NCBI GenBank assembly: GCA_037976565.1
Contig: CP137679.1
Span: 10,275,973 to 10,339,972 of the forward strand
Reading direction: 5' to 3'
Origin: Mesocentrotus franciscanus
Taxonomy: Eukaryota > Echinodermata > Echinoidea > Camarodonta > Strongylocentrotidae
DNA length: 64,000 nucleotides
Of the stretch, positions 58,140 to 64,000 are shown one piece after another. Both the position numbers and the translations under genes were made by a program. The notes under the pieces were generated by a model. The model had not been told where the DNA came from. It searched no databases and was given only the letters and a program-made list of their open reading frames with translations. Numbering within the stretch: position 1 is the stretch's first letter; the number at the start of each line of letters is the position of its first letter.

Positions 58140-60587
58140 AGTGATACAATGTTTATTATGTACACGATGTAACATTGTATCCTCACATGATAACTTTGGA
58201 CTCCAGTTGAAATCACAGATAGCAGGCTTTGCTATTAAAAAGGAAATAAAACACCAGCAAGGGATGGGGGTGGAGCTAGCTCCAGGAAATAAAGAAAACC
58301 ACGGGCGAAGGAAGTTTCAATTCTTTAAGCTACCTCAATAAAATTCAAACCAACTGGGCTATGAAAAGTGCTGTAAATTGCATTAATAGAATGAATGTCT
58401 TTTGGCAATTAACATCAAGCTTACTTGACTAAGTCTTGACTGAATACTTAACTGGTTTGCGTATAGCCATGTCAGGATGAGTGACTAAAAATAATTAATG
58501 GCAAAGTTATTGTTTTGATGGGCCGGTCATATATTACTGATGATGATAACTGAAACTATAAAATCATTTTCCGTAGAAAAGGTACTGGATCTGAAAGAAG
58601 AAAAAAAAGTATTGGAGGTTTCATAGCATAAATCAATAAGCAACAACAATATCCAAAACCTTTTCTACATCGACAGATTTTATAGTAAATATAATTATCT
58701 CCATTGTTATTGGTGACATATGATTGGCCCTTAAATTTGAACCCCACCCCCAACTTCATCTAGAGCGCCCTATCCTGGGACTTCCTACTTACGTTTGGCA
58801 CCTTAAATGGAGTCACATTAACAAAAACAAAAACAAAATATCTATGAGCAGAAACAGAAGCAGTAACAATACATCACTGCTAATCATTTTTTTCAGGATA
58901 CAAAACATGATTTTTTTTTGTTTAAAAGCATGAATGGATTTGTACAATGAAAGAGACACAATTAAGCTGAAAAAACGTTATTTCATATTTCTCACAAACC
59001 GTCATCAATATTTCGTCCGATACTTTACACCTTCTGTTTAAAAAAAACTTGGCAAGGAGGTTATAAATAAAAAGCGTTTAAGCCTTAAAATGTCCACTCT
59101 GTGAAGTCGTAAGAGCAACCAGTGAATAATGAATAACCCTGGGGCTCAGTGACTTAAATAAGAATCCTCTTCAAAACATATATCCTGGTTTCTGACATTT
59201 TTATATACAATTGAAACCTGTCCAATAACAGAACAGACAAAATTTCCTTAATTATTATTATTCTATAATGAGAAAACATGGAAAAATAATCCAAATTAAA
59301 ATAGCATCGATTTCCACAAATTCAATTCCATGACCCATTTTTTTGTGCATTTTTGCTCATCTGGATGGTATAATTGCTACCGACAGCAGCTAATTTAAAT
59401 GTTCATTTCCTGATGCTGTTAAGGTTCAAAACAATTTGAATAAATTAATAAAAAATATTTCCCCTGGTATGAAAAACCAGAGAAATAAAGTCCTTTCTTT
59501 ATATCTTTTAGAGGATCTAAAAAATAAAGAATATGTCATCAATTCATCTTGCAACCAATGGTGAAAGATAAGAAATTCCTTGTAGCTACCAAAGGACTGA
59601 AATAAGATGGCGGAATGCCTTTAAATACCCCTTTTTTTTCGACATACATGATGTTGAGCTGAATATCTATTTACTTCGAAAGACATCATTGAAAACGAAT
59701 GAAAGTCCAAATCTCTTAGCTACACTTTCACTTTGAAAGAAAATTAAATCATTAAAGATATCATGTGCTACAAAAAAAAAACATTATGCTGCAAATTTTG
59801 AAAGCTATTCATGAGTAGCTTGTGTGATATTGACTAATTGTTGCAAGGCTCTAAAACAGGCCTTTAGGAACTTCTGATAAAAACAGCAATACATGATTTC
59901 AATAAATGGGTCAACTTATCTAATACTGCAGTCTTGAAGTATTAGTATTTCCATATTTTTAAAGTTAGCTTATTTTCTTTTGCTTTACAATTGCTTTTCA
60001 ATTACATTTTTTGTAGCATGGTGGTGTGTATTTATCTGTCTATCAAGCACATTTCTTTCATGAAAGATTGACAGATTATTCTTTTGAATTGTTCAAAATT
60101 TGGAAATGCTGTATAGATTATCTCGATGTTGACAGAATCTTTTGCTAACTTAAACCATAGTTTCACTTTTCTGGAAAGAACATAATCAAAAGTTTTTAAT
60201 TGCATGTCATTGGAAAAAGGCTTAATCCTGAAAACAGTTTTTAGAATCACACAATGCATGATTTTTTTTTCTTTGTTTTTTGGCATAGAGAAATGATAGG
60301 AATAAATCAAAGTCAATTATGCTTCGCTAAAAAAAATGCGTAATATGTTTGAAGATCTGAAAAAAATATCCAAATTGATTCTGATAAACAGCTGCAATCT
60401 GTATGCTACTTGAAAAAAAATGAACAAAGACTGAATACAGATTGTAATTGTTAAAATTTAAAACATCCCTTATAAACATGTGGATATATGTGAAATAAAA
60501 ACCTAGAAAGGGACAGAGAGAGTGAAAGAGATACAAAAAAGAAAGTCCTCAAAATCCGTCGGTTTCACATTCTCTCCCAGCAGAGTC
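58140..60587 (-). other. Probable 3' UTR of the minus-strand gene
   Basis: It lies downstream of the TGA at 60588-60590 on the minus strand and has no reading frame of interest. A minus-strand AATAAA (plus-strand TTTATT at about 58150) lies just before the triplet-rich region and could end the transcript. Nearer TTTATT words exist too, so the length is uncertain. Confidence 0.35.
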
Positions 60588-60803
60588 TCAGTGTTTACTA
60601 CTGCTACGTGAATCCCGGCCGTCATCAAAGGAAGCGCCCTCTATCGGCTGAATACTGAAGTCGAGGTTGGATTGTCCGCCAGCCCAGCTGGCACTCCCGT
60701 CCTCATTGACGTTCCCGTTGCTGCTGCGGTCATCGCCCCCACCCCGGGGGGAGGTGTGTTGGCTGTCGCTACCGCTACCCATACGGTCATGGGACCCGGT
60801 GTC
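60588..60803 (-). CDS. Terminal coding exon of an unrecognised minus-strand gene
   Basis: On the minus strand, an acceptor CCACCCTCAG (60804-60813) precedes an open frame of about 72 codons ending in TGA. Depending on phase it starts near DTGSHDRMGSGSDSQHTS and continues GGGDDRSSNGNVNEDGSAS, SNLDFSIQPIEGASFDDGRD and SRSSSKH. It is Ser/Gly/Asp-rich and looks like a disordered C-terminal tail. A longer open frame to 60986 exists, but its extra part (Pro/Ser/His) lies in the AG-free pyrimidine tract and is more likely intron. The upstream exons must lie beyond 61.6 kb or outside the window. I do not recognise the protein. Confidence 0.6.
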   Translation of the reverse strand, partial: DTGSHDRMGSGSDSQHTSPRGGGDDRSSNGNVNEDGSASWAGGQSNLDFSIQPIEGASFDDGRDSRSSSKH

Positions 60804-61619
60804 CTGAGGGTGGGGAAGGGGGTATCGGAGTGGTATAGGGATAGGGGATGGGGCATCAGATTGGTATTGGGAGTGGGGTGGGATGTGTGGGTGAGAAAAG
60901 GAAGAAGAGGAGTGGGGAAGGGGCATTTGAAAGGTGTGAGGTGGGGAGGGGGCAGCAGAGTAGTTGTAAGGGTAGGGAAGAGACATGAAAGTGGTATAGG
61001 GTGTGGGGGAAGAGGGTATAAGAGTGGTAGAAGTAGTGGGTGGGGTGAGATTAGGGTGGAAAAAGGGAGTAACGAGTACAGTAAGAGGTGGGACCAGAGT
61101 AAGAGTTTAAAGCATTGGAGGCAAGATGATTGTGCGAGAGAGAGAGAGAGATAAAGATTAAAGTTGGGAAAGGGGTATCGGTGCATGAATGGAAGAAAAG
61201 GGCATAGATGAGTAGGAAATGGTAGAGAGGTGTTTGGAAGGGGTAAATCAGAAGAATAGGTCAAGGGTCGGAGGAGGGAAGGAGAGGTAGGTACGATTTA
61301 GGTCATGCAGTAGAAAATTAGGATAGAAAACAGGAAAGGATGAAGAAAGGGAAAAGCGCATATTGGACAGGGAGGCAAAAGAGTGAGAAAGGGAGGAAAA
61401 GGAGGAGGAGGAGGAAGAGGAGAAGCAGGAGGAGGAGGAAGAGGAGAAGGAGGAGGAAGAGGAGGAGGAGGAGGAGGAAGAGGAGGAAGAGGAGGAGGAG
61501 GAGGAGGAGGAGGAGGAGGAGGAGGAGGAGGAAAGGGGAGGAGGAGGAGGAAAGGGGAGGATTGAGAGAACGAGAGAACAAGAGAAAACAGAGTAATGAC
61601 ATGTTTCAATAAATGAGCT
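60804..61619 (-). promoter_or_regulatory. Long pyrimidine-rich, AG-free 3' intron segment
   Basis: Reading the minus strand from 61619 to the acceptor at 60804, no AG dinucleotide occurs for about 810 nt, although GA dinucleotides do. This is the form of an AG-exclusion zone, which implies a branch point far upstream of the 3' splice site. It also overlaps the (TCC)n array at 61385-61555. Confidence 0.6.
61385..61555. repeat. (GGA)n microsatellite
   Basis: About 170 nt of GGA with GAA/AGG variants. Poly-Arg, poly-Gly and poly-Pro frames are artefacts. Confidence 0.97.
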
Positions 61620-62311
61620 CTTTTATCTTTGGAGGGCTACATATAGAGGTATATTTAACCATACAATCCCATTTTAACAAAACATGACATGAATTCTTTA
61701 GAAACAATCTTGAAGATTAATAAGGCTTGATATTTGTACTACAAATAATAAAGTTCCTTGACTGAAATTTCTCTCTCTTTTTACCTGAAAAAAATCGACC
61801 TAAAATTGAAAACAATTCTAAATTGAATTGATCTCCAATGGGATGGATAGATGGATGGATGAATGATTAAATGATTGGTTGGATAAATGGCACCTATTTC
61901 ATGCATTTTAGGGGAAGAAAAGAACAAATTTTCTCCGTAAATATTGGAACAGGATGGAACAAAAGCGGAGTGAACATGCAGTATAGTTTGCAAAACATGC
62001 AGTCCTAAATTTTTTTTATTTTTAAATACTAAATCTTGAAAGAAGTCAGGGACTTAGATACATCAATCCATGCATTGAATTGCGACTTCTGTATACCTCC
62101 AAAATATTGGAGGGGGCACATTGAAAGAAAAAAAGGGGGTTTAGAATGGGAGTGGTATTGTATCATGCAAACATGCAATATGAATGGAATGAGTGCTACT
62201 CGTATACAGTTAGAATCAAATGGGGATGGGGTAAGAGCTCATTTATTACATAACACATCATTACATCTATTCTCCTTCTCTCTACATCTCTCAATAGGCC
62301 TATTGACATGA

Positions 62312-62970
62312 TGGTCAACACATCACGACTTGACTAACATCACGATGTTACTTGCATAAAAGTTGCTTAGTAACTACAATACTCTTGATTTTATTTAAAT
62401 AATTATTAAAAAAAACTTTTTATACTGGTGTAGATAGGCCTAGTATTGTTTCAAAATCTTATATCATGACAAGATGCCAGTAGACTAAAGTTATTTTGGT
62501 TTATCATTAAACCTCCTTGATGAACATTTTGTTAACGACCACAATATTCTCATAGATGAATAATTTCAGTCTTTTCGGTGACTGGTTCCCGTGTTTTCTT
62601 GTAATGTTGAGAATACTTGCATTCATACTTTCAATTTTTTTAAATGAACTATCGAATATCATCTGTTGGTACAACCAGAAGGACATTAATTCATATTTTG
62701 TTTACAGTCAATGCCCTTCTGGCTCGAAGAAGACAATATACTCAAAGAACTGGCTGCTAAAGAGAATTAAAGTGCAGGTAGTATAAAGAGAGAGGGAATG
62801 GTTTTGAAAAGGGGGAAGAGGTTAGGGCATTAGTTAGGCCTTGGGAGTTAGAACACCATGCATAGAATATTGAAGCAGAAGTTTGTTTTGTTTTCTATTT
62901 TTTGAGAGAAATATTAACAGCAAATCATGTTCCGTGTTGACTTGTTAGTCAAGTCGTGATGTGTTGACCA
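62312..62970. mobile_element. TIR element (MITE-like), 659 bp, 27 bp perfect TIRs
   Basis: TGGTCAACACATCACGACTT at 62312 is the start of a 27 bp sequence whose exact reverse complement ends at 62970 (GTCGTGATGTGTTGACCA). The interior is AT-rich, without coding capacity, and contains hairpin copy 20. Confidence 0.85.
62659..62738 (-). repeat. Short hairpin repeat, copy 20
   Basis: ACCAGAAGGACATTAATTC faces AATGCCCTTCTGGCTCG. The loop CATATTTTGTTTACAG is the reverse form. It is nested inside the 62312 TIR element. Confidence 0.82.
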
Positions 62971-64000
62971 GAAAAAATATTTTAGTTGTAGATTGAAAAA
63001 TTTGACTGGAGAGATAAATAAACATTTACTAGTTTGATGTGGAAAATAAAATCCATCTGATTATCATCATGAAAAAGGTTTTTAAATGATGTAATTGTTG
63101 TGTGTAGTGTAATTATTTCATATTTTGAAAACTGGAATGTTATATCTCGAAGATATCATTGCTATCCATATTAGAGGCAAACTAAATGTTAATGACTGCA
63201 TTAATCTGTTAGGGCTATGCTAGGTTATTACTTCAAAATCTGCCTTAATGTGGTACGTATAATGACACTTTTCTCCTCTCTAGGAACTTCTTTTCCAGTG
63301 AACCAACTCCGGAGAGAGTACAGAAACACTGGGTATAAAAAGCTTTTCATTAATCAGGTTTCGATTTCTCCTCAGGACCTGACATACATAATTAACTAGC
63401 GGTAAAGATCATTCTTTGACAGCTACAATGATGATGATTGATGATAATGATGATGACGGTAAAATATTGATAAGCAGGTCAAAGGACCATTCCTTCCTAT
63501 TCAATATCAAGTTAATTTTAATGAAAGCAGAAATAAAGGAAACAGATCATTCTATCCTGCTAAAAAAAAAGCAAATTAATGAAGAAGTAACTGATCTTTT
63601 TTTCCAGGGAGGAACATCAAACACAAACTGGCTACATGTTTTCTGCTAAAAAAAATCAACGAGAAGTCAAAATTTTCTTGCAAGTCATAAAAATCAAGCA
63701 GTAAATTGCAACTTAATTGAAGTAACTACATGCGTCACCTAATATCCATTTCATCTTTCCATAAAAAGAGGAGAGAGAAAAAATGAACATTAATGTGGAC
63801 AGAAAAAATGAACACATGATATCAATATTTGCCAGTTTGTCTTTGATATTCACAACATTAATTTTTTGGGGTGAAATCTTCTAAATAATTGCTCTCAAAA
63901 ACTATGTCATATCTTCTTATATTTTTTGCTTTCAATGAAATTTCAATGAAATAAAATTGATTTTACTGAAGGGATTTTATCATCAACAATTAAGTGGTTT

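Larger units (their letters stand above)
61620..64000. other. AT-rich non-coding stretch at the right end
   Basis: Presumably intron of the minus-strand gene. It holds one TIR element (62312-62970) with a hairpin copy nested in it. No exon is supported on either strand. Confidence 0.45.

Noticed and set aside
57467..58175. A 222-codon His/Ser/Pro frame (+) and a 148-codon Asp/Gly/Met frame (-)
   Set aside because: Both are produced by CAT/ACC triplets. An open frame on both strands over a triplet repeat is expected.
60641..61264. A 207-codon minus-strand frame rich in Leu/Pro/Ser
   Set aside because: It runs through the AG-free pyrimidine tract and is out of frame with the better terminal exon.
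61298..61612. Poly-Pro, poly-Leu, poly-Arg and poly-Gly frames
   Set aside because: They are readings of the (GGA)n array.

Overview
This is a eukaryotic, AT-rich, intron-dominated window from an animal genome. Simple-sequence tracts, tRNA-derived SINEs, many short inverted-repeat elements, canonical GT-AG introns and recurrent ACATGTA words point to a marine invertebrate deuterostome. An echinoderm, probably a sea urchin, is my best guess; that is inference, not something I could test.

Layout. Positions 112-2430 hold a Crypton-like tyrosine-recombinase (DUF3504-type) element on the minus strand. It is broken by four single-base frameshifts, bordered by partial direct repeats, and carries a long foldback at one end. 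From 6281 to 48617 the plus strand carries eight phase-compatible exons of one large gene. The gene encodes a Ser/Arg-rich, mostly disordered protein ending in one PDZ domain that resembles the PAR-6 PDZ. Its 5' end was not found, so the earlier exon(s) lie in 1-6280 or outside the window. One intron is about 23.4 kb long and contains a possible extra exon (20617-21021) that also fits the reading phase. A long 3' UTR follows, perhaps to about 53245. Positions 53.3-58.1 kb are repeat-rich intergenic DNA. From about 58.1 kb to 60803 lies the terminal coding exon, and probably the 3' UTR, of a second gene on the minus strand. Its splice acceptor follows more than 800 nt with no AG dinucleotide.

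The non-coding part is unusually rich in inverted repeats. The most striking is a family of about 20 short hairpins (70-100 bp; arm core AGAGCCAGAAGGGCGTTAAC) spread through introns, 3' UTR and intergenic DNA, with an asymmetric loop that shows both orientations. There are also several distinct terminal-inverted-repeat elements of 0.1-0.7 kb, two tRNA-derived SINE families, segmental and tandem duplications, and long GATA, GAA, CT, GA and AT arrays. No rRNA, functional tRNA gene, CRISPR array or bacterial-type operon is present.
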